Below are positions 20,800 to 32,712 of a stretch of 64,000 nucleotides of DNA, one piece after another. Source of the DNA: Angiostrongylus vasorum (Eukaryota > Nematoda > Chromadorea > Rhabditida > Metastrongylidae); NCBI GenBank assembly GCA_018806985.1, contig JADANN010000042.1, positions 353,146-417,145 of the forward strand. Reading direction: 5' to 3'. Below the pieces are notes generated by a model. It saw only the letters and a program-made list of their open reading frames with translations, did not search any database and was not told the DNA's origin. Within the stretch, counting starts at the first letter, position 1. The number at the start of each line of letters is the position of its first letter. The translations under genes were made by a program, and so were the position numbers.

Positions 20800-23325
20800 A
20801 TTCACCTGTATCACTTGTAGTCCCGTTGATCGTCAAATGACTCGAGCGGGCGCCAATAAACCTTCCATTTTTTCCCTGTCGCGTGCAAGGGTAGCCCAGT
20901 GGGTTCTGCTCGCTTTATTCTAGGATCTTCGTGAAGAATTCTGACCATCGAGTCGGTGGTCTTCCTGCAGTGCGTTTAGCATCCCGAGGGAATCTAGTCA
21001 CTAACGGCTGTTGTCTATCGGTTGTCGTTCATACTCATTACGCGTCCGGCCCATCCTATTTTCGACTGTTTGGCGCACAGTACGGTATCTTTGATTTCTG
21101 GTCGTAGACGCAGGTCGGAGCTTCGGATCCTTTCCCTTACTTGCGTGAAACGGGATACTCCTAGCATCGTCCTTTCGACTGAGCTTTCACTTACGCTGAA
21201 TGAGCTTTCATCCTGCATACGCAGCCACCAGGCTTCTGCTAAAGCATGAACCACCGTTGAGTCGAAAAGGTGGGCACGGAGTCGCGTGTTTTTTGCCCTC
21301 TACACTACATCCCCGATGCTCGTGAAAGCTCCCCAAGCAGCTCGTTTCCTTCTGCTGAGTTCTGGAGCAAAGTCGTTCAACACGTTGATTTCCCGACCTA
21401 GATAAACATAACTGGAGCAAGCGGAGATATTCATTCCGTTGAGAGTGAATGGGGCATACGAAACCAATCCGTTCCTCATGAATATCGTGTAGACGACAGA
21501 CAGCAAGCAGATTGGGCGATAGTTGCCGATATCGTGTAGGTCACCCTTCTTGAACAATAACACGGCATTGTTGGTCTTCCACTGAGTAGGTACCTTGCAT
21601 TCAGACAGGTAACGTGTGGAGAGACGAGCCAGTGTGTTCACGAGGACCGGCTAATGGTTCTTCAGGTGTTCAGATCATATACTGTCCGGACCTGCTGTTG
21701 TTCGATTTTTCCACCGACGGTATGGCATGCCGGGTTTCGGAAGGTAGAACCGGTGGTACAGCACTTACATCCTCCTTTATTTCATATGACGGAAGATGAG
21801 CGTGGCTACCGAAGAGATCTCAGTGGTATTCGCGAATAATTTTCTCCGTTGCCATTCTGAACGTTCCATCTTGGGCGTTGTAGTGCTCATCTTGGTCTTG
21901 TAATTGGCGAAGCTTTAGTGAGCTTTGCGAATACTTTTCCAAGCCTCTGTAGCCTCGACCGTAACTGCTGCTCTTCTCTCTTTGAGGTCTTTTATCGCCT
22001 GTCTGCACTGCTTTGCAAGTTCGGACGTTAGCTCGCGGTTCTGGCGTATCAGCTCGAGTATTTCGGGGGACAGACGTCTCTTGGTGACTTTCGAACCCTG
22101 AGCTTTCGTAACGCTATCGTGAAGATGTTGAATGAGCCGATCGTATTCCTCGTCGATGTTATCGACAATCGCATCTTCCCAACACCCAGCCAATGAATTG
22201 AATTTGTCATAGTTTATGGTGGTTCTAGAAGTTCCAATTTTGAATTTAGAGGCTTTTTCTCCTTTCCAGGAGAAATAGAATCTTGCACGATGAAGACGAT
22301 GGTCTGATCCCGTGTAGAATTTCTGGACAACAGCAATATCGGTTGGGCAAAAACCTTCAGTATACAATGATGTGGCCTATTTCGTTAGGGTACTCTCCAC
22401 TGGGAGACTCCCACGTCCAGCGCTGAGGGTGGCGCTTTTGCATTTGCGAGTTACCATGGATGGTTTCGGTCGTCATGATAAACTCAGACAGCAGCTCACC
22501 CTGTTCGTTCCATTCTAATCCGTTGTTCCCAATGTGACGTTCTTCAGACGTTCTTCTTGGTATAATCTTGGCGTTAAAATCTCCAATGACAACCTTGAAG
22601 AATGTATGTTCTTCTCTGTAGAACTTCTGCAAGTCCATGTAGAACGGTTCGACTTCTTCTTTGTCATAGTTTAATGTCGGCGCGTAAGCGACGAAGATTG
22701 TCAAAGCCGGAATTGTTCCACATATTTTTAACAATGGACATCCGATTCGCGTTGTTAGTTGTTCGAATGAATCAATGTTCGTGGACAAACTCGTGTTGAC
22801 GAGAACGCCGACGCCGCCGTCTCCTCTACTGTCGCATGTTCCGAGGAACAGTTCATCTCGGGTGTCACAGACTGCGTTGAATGGCCGGCGTCGTCTCGTC
22901 TCGACCAGGCCGATGACATCGTACCTTATCTTTTTTTGGGTATGCTCACGGGTAGCTTCCCAAGCTCTCCCATAGTGGACATCAAACTTATTTGCTGGAG
23001 ACAACCCCTAACCGCCTTCCATGCATTTCCCTGTCACTTGATTGCAGGATTTTGGGCGAACTGACTCGTAGAATACAATATACGTGAACTAGAACGACCC
23101 CACACACGCGTGCATGAATACGCCTCGTAAATACAGAAAGTATGTGCCAAATCGGCGCACCAGAAAGACAGAGTCCATCACGTTGATCCACTTGCGTCTC
23201 AAGGGAAGCAAAGGTCGCTTTTAGTATGCGATTAACCCCCCCATCCGCCACCTGGGGGCGCCCCACGTAGCCTCGCGACTAACCGGCTATCGGGATCGCT
23301 CATATGAGGGAGATCCGTGGAATGA
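20800..23325 (-). mobile_element. RTE-type retrotransposon, family 2, copy b (internal RT deletion)
   Basis: Both ends are present: a 5' end near 23325 (CTCATATGAGGGA) and a 3' end with CCTGTATCACTTG near 20805. The endonuclease is well kept (23004-22357; [19 protein letters not shown]). The RT jumps within 21641-21300 from LLSVVYTIF straight to [15 protein letters not shown], so about 600 bp including the catalytic FADD box are missing compared with the copy at 8680-11855. The C-terminal part is at 21254-21015. Confidence 0.9.
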
Positions 23326-23344
23326 AAAAATTATTAGGGCAGTA

Positions 23345-23615
23345 AATAAAAAGTTACACATTTCGATTTCGATTGCTGCGTCAGCTTGACTGGGTTGAAT
23401 GCCGACTTGTGCTCCCCAGATCATTCCTGCTGAGGGGTGGTTGCTTATGGCACCGCTTGCGTGAAGAACTGGCTGAGAGAAAGGCAGAGCAAGAACCTTA
23501 GTGGTAGAGTTGGTAACACGTGAGCCCCACCCCGGAAAAGGTGACTGAAGCTTCAAATCAGGCATGGTTTCTGAGTTTGCAAATATCTCAACATTCCTAG
23601 ACCGATTTTCTTTCA
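23345..23615. repeat. R3 repeat
   Basis: Contains GACTGGGTTGAATGCCGAC, GCAAGAACCTTAGTGG and TTTGCAAATATCTC, as in other R3 copies. Confidence 0.6.
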
Positions 23616-23639
23616 CCACGTCAATGATAAGTAATTCAC

Positions 23640-25130
23640 TCTTTTTCTTGATGAGCAAACACGAGGTTAGTATTACAGCATTTATTAATAGGCAACAGCT
23701 GACGGTTCAGCGGTTCGCCTTCTTCAGAGCGTGGAATGGTCAAAGTGACATGCATTCTATTTTGCCAAATATTTTCATGACCTAAGCAGACAAAACGTAA
23801 CACATAACTTTGCATTCGTATAAAAACAGCTCTTTTAAACACCTACCTTTTTGCTCTTTGTAAGTCTTACAGCTATTTGGTGGAGACCACGCGCACAGAG
23901 TACTTACATGGACAAGGAATATGCCTGACTCAGGTCAGAGAGTTCGGCTGAAGTATGGCGTTGGATCATGCTTGATAACAAGACACCCATCTTTGCTGCT
24001 CATCTTTGGATTTTTGGATTTTACTCAAAAGGCTTCAAGAGTTTTAGGCGCTGATATTTTGGTTTTCTGTGCGAGGATAGTGACTTTTACATCAAAGTAT
24101 TCTCCGCTGTGTCCTGCGCGGGCCCAGTGGAGTACGTGGCCTCAATTTAAATCTACCCACTAGATGTTCTTTATACGGACGCAGAGTGATCTACCCGTTT
24201 CGCTAACGTATTCGACACCACACACTTTACTGCAGATTAAGTACAAGGTATCCGAACTCATACAATCACCATCTCTACCGTTAAGGCATTTTATGCAATT
24301 CTTAGTCGTATATAGACGATCATACAAGTGCTTACGAACAAACTGGCGTCCTAAAGCCTCCAGCGGTATATCAACCACTTGCCGAATTCTCTTGTCTCAC
24401 CCTTCTTTAGCAACGTCTTATAGCTGCACTTATTTTCATAAAAAATGAAGGGTAAAATAATTGGGAACCTGTTCTCGCTAAAGGAGCGCGTGTGGCGTAG
24501 TAGTCAGGGCGCCCAGCAATACGCCTGGGATCGATCCCCGAGCTAAGTGGCCCCACCAAAGCCCTCCATCCCTCCGGGTTTGGCAAATTGGTACCAGACT
24601 TGTCTGAGAGGGTAGCAACACTGGCTCGATACATCGCTAGGCCACTGCAAGTCATTGTAAAGGTCAGATATGCATTCAATCACCTCCAACCATTCTCGAT
24701 GAAGTCACACCCAGGGATAGATCAATGCAGAGAGCTTCATCCTTTATTTATCTTTATCGCTTAAGGGTGTGATTTTTCCATTTATAACAATCCGAGGGGC
24801 TACAGTTTCGTAGCCGCTGGAAATGGCTGTTTGCCGCTCATTTTCAGGTTTTATTCTTTCTGCTCTCTTCCTGAGCACACGACTTTCAACTTTGGTGACT
24901 GTTCAAAACATATTTCTCACAAGCGCTTTTTTTATTAGAGAAAGTTTATGAACTAATATGTTCTTGTTTCTTGCCTTTTGGTAGCATTCAGTGATGTAGC
25001 CGTTTTTCGGATTGGTTAATTGGAAAGTTAATAACGGAAGCCAGTTTTCATTGAAGTAAATGTTGTATACTCCAGCTGTTCGTTGCTTTTGTCCATCTTC
25101 TACTGTGTGAAGCAGGTTACAAAACAATCA
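23640..25130 (-). mobile_element. Penelope-like element, copy B, split by a SINE
   Basis: Minus strand. 25127-24903 encodes the post-RT linker (ENWLPLLTFQLTNPKNGYI, KNILVHKLSLIKKALVRNM). 24378-24160 encodes the zinc-knuckle-like part ([17 protein letters not shown]) and the GIY-YIG motifs (LYLICSKVCGVEYVSETGRS, then LCVRIKNI). The S1 SINE at 24484-24756 interrupts it. The non-coding end at 23640-24160 carries the recurrent motif near 23701-23735. Confidence 0.8.
24484..24756 (+). repeat. S1 SINE inserted in the Penelope copy, with target-site duplication
   Basis: Head GTGTGGCGTAGTAGTCAGG and GGGATCGATCCCC; the tail ends in a T-rich tract. It is flanked by TCGCTAAAG (24475-24483) and TCGCTTAAG (24757-24765), a 9-bp duplication with one mismatch. 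Confidence 0.8.
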
Positions 25131-25622
25131 CGTATACATCTGCAGTAGATAGATGGAAGAAGGATTGCCTGCTGAGGGTATAATATTTGGCTGAGTAGAT
25201 TACATGTCAATTTGACCTCTCCAGGTTCAGGGGAAGGCTAAACCGCCGAGACGTTTTCTATTGTGTATTAACAAGTGCTACAATACCATCGTTGTTTGTT
25301 TATCAAGAAAAACAGTGAATTATCTCAGTATCATTGTAATTTGAATGAGCCTACCTAGTAGTATAGCGATCGACGTCATCAATTTTATTAGAGTGATAAG
25401 TGCATCGTAATACTTTATGGATTTTGCAACTAACTACCAGCCCGAAAATTCTTGATGACAAAAGTAACAGTTGAAACGGTATTTCGTTAAACTCCTCTAT
25501 TCACACCGCACGCGAACACAGCGTTGAGACCTGATGAGCCCACGCTTATTTCCTACTTTTTTGCAAAAAGAACTTCCTTTTCTACGAAAAGCTGGAGCTG
25601 CACAAAATTGCCGAACGGGTCC

Positions 25623-25628
25623 TTTATT
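25623..25628 (-). terminator. Poly(A) signal of gene H
   Basis: AATAAA begins directly after the TGA stop of the second exon. Confidence 0.55.
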
Positions 25629-26218
25629 TCAGAACCACCCAGTTAGAATTATTTTGGTGCATTTCCATTTGGAATTTCTGTCAAGTGTACACCGACGTTG
25701 AAATCGCCCTGTTGCTGTATCTGCAACGACGTCGACACGTGTGAAAACGGGATAGCGATCAAACATCTTGATGTGGTATCATTCGTAATTCATCACAGCA
25801 ATTCAAACACGTACGTGTTCACTTAGTTCAACAATGGAAAAACTTTCTTAGTGCTCACAGATTAGAACAGCAGGTTATTTGAAATTCAATGCGATTCGTT
25901 TACAGTGAACCCTCAAAAAGGAAGACCATGATAGGAAACAAGTTGTTGATGTTGTTGCAATATAAATCGTGTACAGCTTAATTGACGTAATCGTTGACAA
26001 TAAAATTGAACGGTATTGACGACAATTTTTTAGTCGTCGTTTTTAAACAGAGTAAAAGCGAACGTGCTCGTCTATCATTTTGGAAACCTTTCCGTTCCAA
26101 GGACTGACGTCACGTGGGCTGTCGGAAAGGCAGATGACTTTTATGCAGTTCCTATTAGGAGAAAATTCTTCATGACACTGACTTGTTCTGGGACAGCATT
26201 TTACTTCATGATATTGAA
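25629..26218 (-). CDS. Gene H: cysteine-rich protein, two 3' exons
   Basis: The first exon seen, 26218-26088, follows a TTCTGCTCAG acceptor and reads VKCCPRTSQCHEEFSPNRNC and then IKVICL, five cysteines within 25 residues. It ends in phase 0 at AAG|GTTTCC. The second, 25766-25629, starts in phase 0 (MFDRYPVFTRVDVVADTATG), has two more cysteines (RRCTLDRNSKWKC) and stops with TGA next to AATAAA. The spacing suggests disulphides and secretion, but no signal peptide is visible because the 5' exons were not found. The second acceptor (ATCAAG) is weak; without splicing the first exon would run to a stop at 26045-26043. A plus-strand frame is also open across 26060-26220 but lacks gene context. Family not recognised. 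Confidence 0.5.
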
Positions 26219-26684
26219 CTGAGCAGAAATTTTAAAAGAGGTGGATTGAGTATGGAACTTTTTCTTCCGGGAATTTGTAGGCAAGATATATGACTAACGG
26301 AAAGGAAATGGTTTGAGTAGAAAAATCTTCGTCTGTAAACCTTAACTAACCATGAGAAATGAGGTGAAGAGGATCTTTCTCTCATTCGGCAGGTATTGTG
26401 TGGGCTGCTCGGAAATTAATGGACAGTTTGTAATTTCATTAGTGTTTTAGCAACAATTACCGTCGAAAAAAAGTATTATCATCTGTTACCGCCAAGCTTG
26501 CAAAGCACTCAAATCGACATGCAATCTACTCAGCCAAACACTCATAATCTTTCCAGCCAGACACATCTTTCACCCATGTAAGACTCCGTTTTGCTGTCGT
26601 TTTCTTTCTCAGCAATCGCGAAGTTGTTAAGCAGCATACGTTTACTTCCATACAATAACACACATACAACACAATCGTAGGTGA

Positions 26685-26830
26685 CGTTTCGGCAGAATCG
26701 CCCGCTTCAGAGCCGCAGAGGCAGTCGTCAACTATATGCGACTGTAAGCAGCTGTTCTTCCTCGGTGGAAGACAGGTGAAAAAAGCGGTTCTGAAGAAGG
26801 CGATTCTGCCGAAACATCAGTTACGTTCAC
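26685..26830. repeat. Short foldback with Penelope-associated motif in both arms
   Basis: GTTTCGGCAGAATCGCC near 26686-26702 and its reverse complement near 26809-26825 flank about 105 bp. Each arm continues into the CTGAAGA block. It lies just left of a Penelope remnant and may be part of its terminal repeat. Confidence 0.65.
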
Positions 26831-26999
26831 CCTGTTCACTTGTGCACGAGTGAAACCTACCCATATCAAAAGCAATCTGAGAAAAGGCGTCGGGTCACAT
26901 GTGATAGTGAGACATTCTCTTTCCGGTTCATCCTCGGACTTTTGAAAAATATCAAAGACGCTTAAAGCACGTTGTGCGTTGATGTTTTTGCCTCGTGCG

Positions 27000-27560
27000 C
27001 TGTGATCCTGACACTCACTTGAAAATCATCCCCGTTGGGCTTTTGTGTCCTATGTGTGCCGAAGTACACTGTCGAATATGTTTACCATCTAGGCGTTCTT
27101 TTAAGTGGACACGTCATCGCATGCCTTACACGAGATTAAGTATATTGTATCTGAACTCATGCAATCCCCGTCTCTCCATCAGGACAGATTACACAATTTT
27201 CTGAGCTGCACAGACGATCATAGAGGTGATTAAGGACTAATTGCCGTAGTAGGGTCTTACGTGGGAGGTCAATGACTGAAACGCTATTTTCAAGACCACT
27301 TCTTTTAGGCACCTCTTAATGGCGTAACCTACTTCCTTTGATATGAATATAAGGTGAAAGTGATCTTACTCAGGTTTGAACAATTATTTTTGGGGCACCA
27401 CCCCACTTTTGACCCGACCCGAATGGCTCTTTGCATAGTAGCCATTGCAAATGGCATTTTTTCGTGATACATTTAGCGACTCCTAACTTCCCGCTTCTCC
27501 AGTAAACACATTTTTTATCTGTTCGGTACATGTTTTGATAAATGCTTTAATTTTAAACTT
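27000..27560 (-). mobile_element. Penelope-like element, copy C (fragment)
   Basis: Plus-strand text GAACTCATGCAATCCCCGTC, GAGCTGCACAGACGATCATAG and the following bases match the reverse complement of the nuclease region of copies A and B. Frames are destroyed. Confidence 0.6.
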
Positions 27561-27659
27561 AATGTCATACAAGGTATGTGATGAAGAATACATTGAGGAA
27601 AAAGGGTACACCGCTTTGTACCCGTATAAAACAATATCTACATGGAAAAACTTTGCTCG

Positions 27660-28110
27660 TAATACAAATAGACCACAAAAAGCCCAAATGTGATGATTTT
27701 GAAGTGACTGTCAGGATTCTCAAGAGTGAAAATCGAAGACATCAAGATGCAACACTGTTAAAGCGCTTTGAATAAACTTCAAATGTCCAAAAATGAAGGG
27801 AAAGACGAATGCCTCACTAAATAAAACACGCGACCTGTGGCCTTTTTAAAAAATTGATTTTTTTGACCTGGGTGGGTCTCACTAATCATCCCACGTGAAC
27901 AACACACAGCTGGCTCCACACGCAACAAACGACGGGTACTTTTTAGAAAAAATGGCATCCAATTGTATGTTAGATCTTCATTACAATAGATGTTTCACTG
28001 AATTATAGCGTTACCGTTACGTTAAATACTCCAGGCTCTTAAGAAGGCGAAGTCGCCTAAAAGTCGGCCGTCGAACAACAGCAACAACAACAACGGCAAC
28101 TTATACCAGC
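27660..28110 (+). repeat. R5 repeat
   Basis: GATGATTTTGAAGTGACTGT and later blocks match 60820-61255, in the same order. Both copies end with a CTGAAGAAG-like motif (28030-28065 here) and both follow a Penelope remnant, so R5 may be a terminal part of that element. From 28110 to 28440 nothing was recognised. Confidence 0.65.
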
Positions 28111-28439
28111 ATCGTATCAGCTCGACGAGCACAGTTTCTAAGATTATACATTAATATAGCACATTTAATTGTCTTGATTTGGAAATGAGACGAACTGATA
28201 TTTCGACAAAGTGGGTCAGCGATATACACACGTTGAAACCATTGTTATCTTGGGATTTAATCTCCTCTCCGATAACAACAGATTCTTTTGTTCAATTATT
28301 TCTCCCATCTCTTCAAATTCAAATCCATTAAGAACTCATGCCGGTTAGTCGCCAGGTATGTAGATTGCATTCTATAAGACACTTCGGCTAAAATTCTGCA
28401 ATTAAATGAATGAGGAGAACATGGGAAGTGGATAGAAGT

Positions 28440-29310
28440 GGCATTCAACAAGTGAGCTCTTCCCTCTCTGTTCTGGGAGAGACTAGCAAGCTACCGGTGG
28501 ATGTGACCAGGCCTCACGTTTATAGCTCATCAAGCTATACTTGGGAATCATCAAGCTAAACACATTAAAAGAAACGGCCTCATTTCCCTAACCCTGGAAG
28601 AACTCTCGATTGGGCAGCATTGGGTAGGACGAGGACGGAGAGGCTGCTAAAATCTCAGGGCCAATAGAAGGTGCCTGGATTTCAAAGAACTATGGTGACG
28701 AACTGTACCTACAACGCACGTACACTTGCAACCAAGTCCTCGGTAGAAGACTTGCTCATGCAAGAAAGACGGATAAGGTATGACGTCATCGGCCTGGCCG
28801 AGATAAGACGACGCTACCCATTGAACGCCGTCTATGACACTGGAGAAGAACTGTTCCTCGAAACATGTGACAGTAGAGGACTCGGCGGCGTCGGGGTTCT
28901 CGTCAACACGAGTTTGCCCATGAACATCGATTCATTCAAACAGCTTACTACCTGAATCGGACGTCTACTATCAAAAAGATGTGGATCAATTCCGGCTTTG
29001 ACGATCTTTGCCTCTTAAGCGCTGACATAAAACTATGACGAAGAAGAAGTCGAAGCGTTCTATTTGGACTTGGAGAAGTTCTGCAGAGAAGACCATACAT
29101 TCTTCAAGGTCATCACTGGAGATTTTAACGTTAAGATTAGACCAAGAAGAACGTCTGAAGAACGTCACATTGGAACCCACGGATTAGAACGGAACGAGCA
29201 AGATGAGCAGATGTCTGAGTTTATAATGACAACCAAGGCCATCCATGGTAATCGCGATTCCAGAGGCCCCACCCTCAGCGCTGGACGTGGGAGTCTCCCA
29301 GCAAAGAGTA
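28440..29310 (+). mobile_element. RTE family 2, copy c (5' part only)
   Basis: Matches the untranslated leader and endonuclease of the copy at 8680-11855: [44 protein letters not shown]. It ends abruptly in the endonuclease near 29310, where copy d begins. Confidence 0.8.
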
Positions 29311-31765
29311 CGTGAGCTCCAAACCCTAAACGCTGTAAAATAATTGGTCCTCGTTCTGCTGACACTGAAAGAGCCCCTGATACGGAACGTTGGTTGGGAT
29401 GGAAAGGTTTTCAAAAACTCAGAACCATTCTAGGCAGAGCAAATCTCGAAGGAATCAAGTGACTATCTCTACCCACGATGAATCCTCACTAGCATAGTCC
29501 TCCATAGAGGGCTACCCCGCGTACTCAACGCCGTCCGTCTATGGCAACGGAAAGGAACTATCACTCGGAACATTCCACAATAGTGGAATCGGTGGCGTCG
29601 GCGTTCTCGTCAACACGGGGGTTAGCCATGAACAACGATTCTCTTGGAGAACTAAAAACTCGGATCAGACTTTTACGGTTGGAGAGATGTGGATCAATAA
29701 CAGCCTCAACAATCTTCCTTGTCTACTTACCGACATCAAGCTATAACGAAGAAGAAGGCGAAGCGTTCTATATGGACTTAAAGAAGTTCTGCATAGAATA
29801 GCATACATTCTTTAAAGCCATCACTGAAGATTCCAACGCTAAGACTGGACCCTAGAAGAACGTGAACGCTCTTTTGAGACACATCGATTATAATGGAACG
29901 AGCAGGGTGAACGACTGCTGGGATTTACCATGACGACAAAGAACATTCAGGATAACTCATAATTCCGGGAGAACCGCTCTGAACGCGAATGTAAGTCTAC
30001 CAATGGAGAGTAGCACGGCGAAATAGAACACATCATTGTAAATCGAACGTTTTGCCCAAATAATGTCACTGTTGTCCTAAAAATTCTACACGGAATCAGA
30101 CCTTTGCCTCCTTCTTGCAAGACCATTTCTCGCGGATAGGAGAAAAAAGCCGCTACTTTTAAAAAACGAAGTCCCAAAGCCACCATAAACTGGGATCGAT
30201 TCAGTCCACTGGCTGGGTGGTGGTAAGATGTCGTTTTTGACAACATCGATGAGGAATGCGATCGGCTCATTCATTATCTTGACGTTAGTACTATGGAAGC
30301 TTAGAGTTCGAAAGTCATCAAGAGATGTCCGTCTCCAGAAACATTCGAACTAAAAACGACATCGTGCAATCGTGCGAGCTACAGGCAACTGTTCACTCAT
30401 GTTCGAATTTACAAAAGAATGCAAACAGGCGATAAAAGTAGATCTTAAAGAGGGAAGAGCAGCAGTTAAAGTCGAAGCAGCAGAGGGATAGGAAAAGCAT
30501 TGGAAATGGAAACCGAAACTTCGACAAATACGAAACCACGAAGATTGCATTCCGACGTCCAGACGGAACAGACACCAGAAAGGCGATAGAGAAAACAGTT
30601 CGCGATTACCTCTCAGATCTCTTCCGTAGCCACATGTGGAAGCCTTTTCCAGTAAACGCGTTCGTACTCAGTACGTCGAGATACTTCGTAAGCTGTATAA
30701 AACTTCTGCAAACAAAATGTCACCATTTTACAACGATATGTTGGATCAACTTAAAAAAATACGTTTTAGGCAACACCATACCATGGCGCTAGAATTATTT
30801 ACTGCCACCTTTGAGAATGACGTGCGAACACTGGAATGGAACAATAAGGGAGTGAATATCGACGGTCGGCAGTCACACCGTCTTCGCTTTGCTGATTAAA
30901 CCGCTTTCATAACACCAAAGATAAGCCAGGCGGAAGGAATGCTAGCCTACTGTGACAACGCTTGTGGAAAGATCGGCCTTCGACTGAATCTCACAAAAAC
31001 GATCTGCATAAGGAACAGCTTTTGGTTTTTTTTGCTTTTTTGGCTTTGGCTTTTGGAAAAAATGAATGGCTTCCTATGCCTCATTCACTCTCAACGGAAC
31101 GAATAATTCCGACTGCTCCTGTTACCTTTATATTTGTCGCGAAATAAACATTATGAACAACATGGATCCAGAGTTGAGCAGGGGAAAAGCAGGCGGTTCC
31201 GGGAACTTTCAAGAGCATCGAGGACGTAATGAAGCGAACAAAGAACACTCGATTCCGTGCCCGCCTTTTTTACTCCACGATTCTTCCTGCGCTAAAGTAT
31301 GCGTGAGGAACCCGGTTGCCGGGTAAGCAGAGTGAAAGACCACTCATAATTAATGAACCCGCAGCCAAATAGGCGATGGTAGAAGTACCCTGTATCACAC
31401 AGAGAAAGAATTCAAAGCTCCGATCTACGTCTACGACCAAAAATGAAAGACGCCATTTTATGAGCTAAGCTGTCGAAGACAAGGTGGACCGAACACGTAG
31501 TGCGTATGAATGACAACCGATGGAAAAGAGCAGTCAGTTACTGCATTCTCGGGATGTCAAACTCACCACAGGTAGACCACCGATCCGATGATCGAAGCTC
31601 TTCATGAAAAATAATAGAAGAAAGATATGATGCTCAAAGAATCCCTAGAGAGAGCAGAATCCACTGGGCTACTCTTGCACTTGTCAAGGAGAAACGTAAA
31701 CTTTACGGGGGCCAGACTCGATGATCAATGGGTCGATAGGTGATGCAGGTGATCTCTTCAAATAA
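29310..31765 (+). mobile_element. RTE family 2, copy d (decayed, deleted RT)
   Basis: Leader-like sequence begins again near 29310. The endonuclease follows (29541-29801), then the linker on the plus strand, then the RT after a jump near 30640 that skips motifs before the palm. The catalytic box reads FAD followed by a stop (30888-30899). The 3' end near 31740-31765 has AGGTGATGCAGGTGAT. Confidence 0.8.
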
Positions 31766-31960
31766 AAATGTATCCTGCATGAAAAAATGCAGGAACAGAG
31801 AGTCACCTGAAAGGCTATGTAACAGAAGCAACTGGATTTTAGTAAAGGTTCTAAGAACTAGGTAATGATAAGGATAACACTGCCTTCATAATCTCCTCCA
31901 CCTGTGCCGTTACATTTGAATGCGATAATCTTATGACGAGAAGGATTCTGCTTTATGACA

Positions 31961-32107
31961 CTATAAGAGGTATTTTCGAAATAACCTAATTAGCTCGTAG
32001 GAATATGCGGCTAAATGGTGCCGCAGATGTGACGGCACACCTCGTGAGAGTTCACGACGGGCTGCACTTAACACATCTGTGTGAAATGTGCTTCGAAAAG
32101 ATGTCAC
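31961..32107 (-). CDS. Possible terminal exon, unknown gene (F)
   Basis: After a GATCTGCAG acceptor the frame reads VTSFRSTFHTDVLSAARREL, then SRGVPSHLRHHLAAYSYEL, and stops with TAG at 31963-31961. Composition is protein-like. The segment upstream of the acceptor is also open but hydrophobic and of poorer quality. No family recognised. Confidence 0.35.
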   Translation of the reverse strand: MTSFRSTFHTDVLSAARRELSRGVPSHLRHHLAAYSYELIRLFRKYLL

Positions 32108-32300
32108 CTGCAGATCTAGATGTATAAAAAATATCAGAACAAAATTTTTATATGTAACGAAGGTATTGAAGAGATCAACAATCAAGAGTGCTTGACAATA
32201 GGCTAATGTGATGCAAATACCCATACACCGACAAAATGGACGAATAGGAACGATTTGAGTGTTAGCTCTGACTTTACGTTTGTACGTTCTATGTTTATTT

Positions 32301-32537
32301 TTACAGACATATCTTCCTAATATGAGGGGGTTCCAATACACATCCAAAAACTGTCAAAAATGAAATGCCATAGATGAAAAAAAGCAATAACAGATGGATG
32401 ACGGTGAGGATACTGCTCTGGTCAAAATTCAGAGAACTCGGTCCTCTCCCTGTTTTCCGCGAAACAGCGCTTGCATATGGTGTGGAACCATAAACATAGT
32501 TAACGAGCATCGCTATCGTCGGCATCGTCATCATCAA
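32301..32537 (-). CDS. Possible small membrane-segment ORF or exon
   Basis: A 78-codon frame holds one strongly hydrophobic stretch (VIHLLLLFFIYGISFLTVFG) and stops just before an AATAAA (about 32290-32296, minus). It could be an exon of the same gene as 31961-32107 or chance; no splice chain was proved. Confidence 0.3.
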   Translation of the reverse strand: MMMTMPTIAMLVNYVYGSTPYASAVSRKTGRGPSSLNFDQSSILTVIHLLLLFFIYGISFLTVFGCVLEPPHIRKICL

Positions 32538-32712
32538 AGAAAGTGAACAAAAACGGTCAGAATCGTATTATACGAATTGAGATAAGCCAAGCGGTTGTCA
32601 ATCTAGTGTTATCACAAGGATATCGATTTCAGCAGACATAAAGACAATTGCTACCCCATTGAAAAAGTGGTATAAAAACAAATGTATCGTTAGTATTCGT
32701 GAGCTAGGACAA

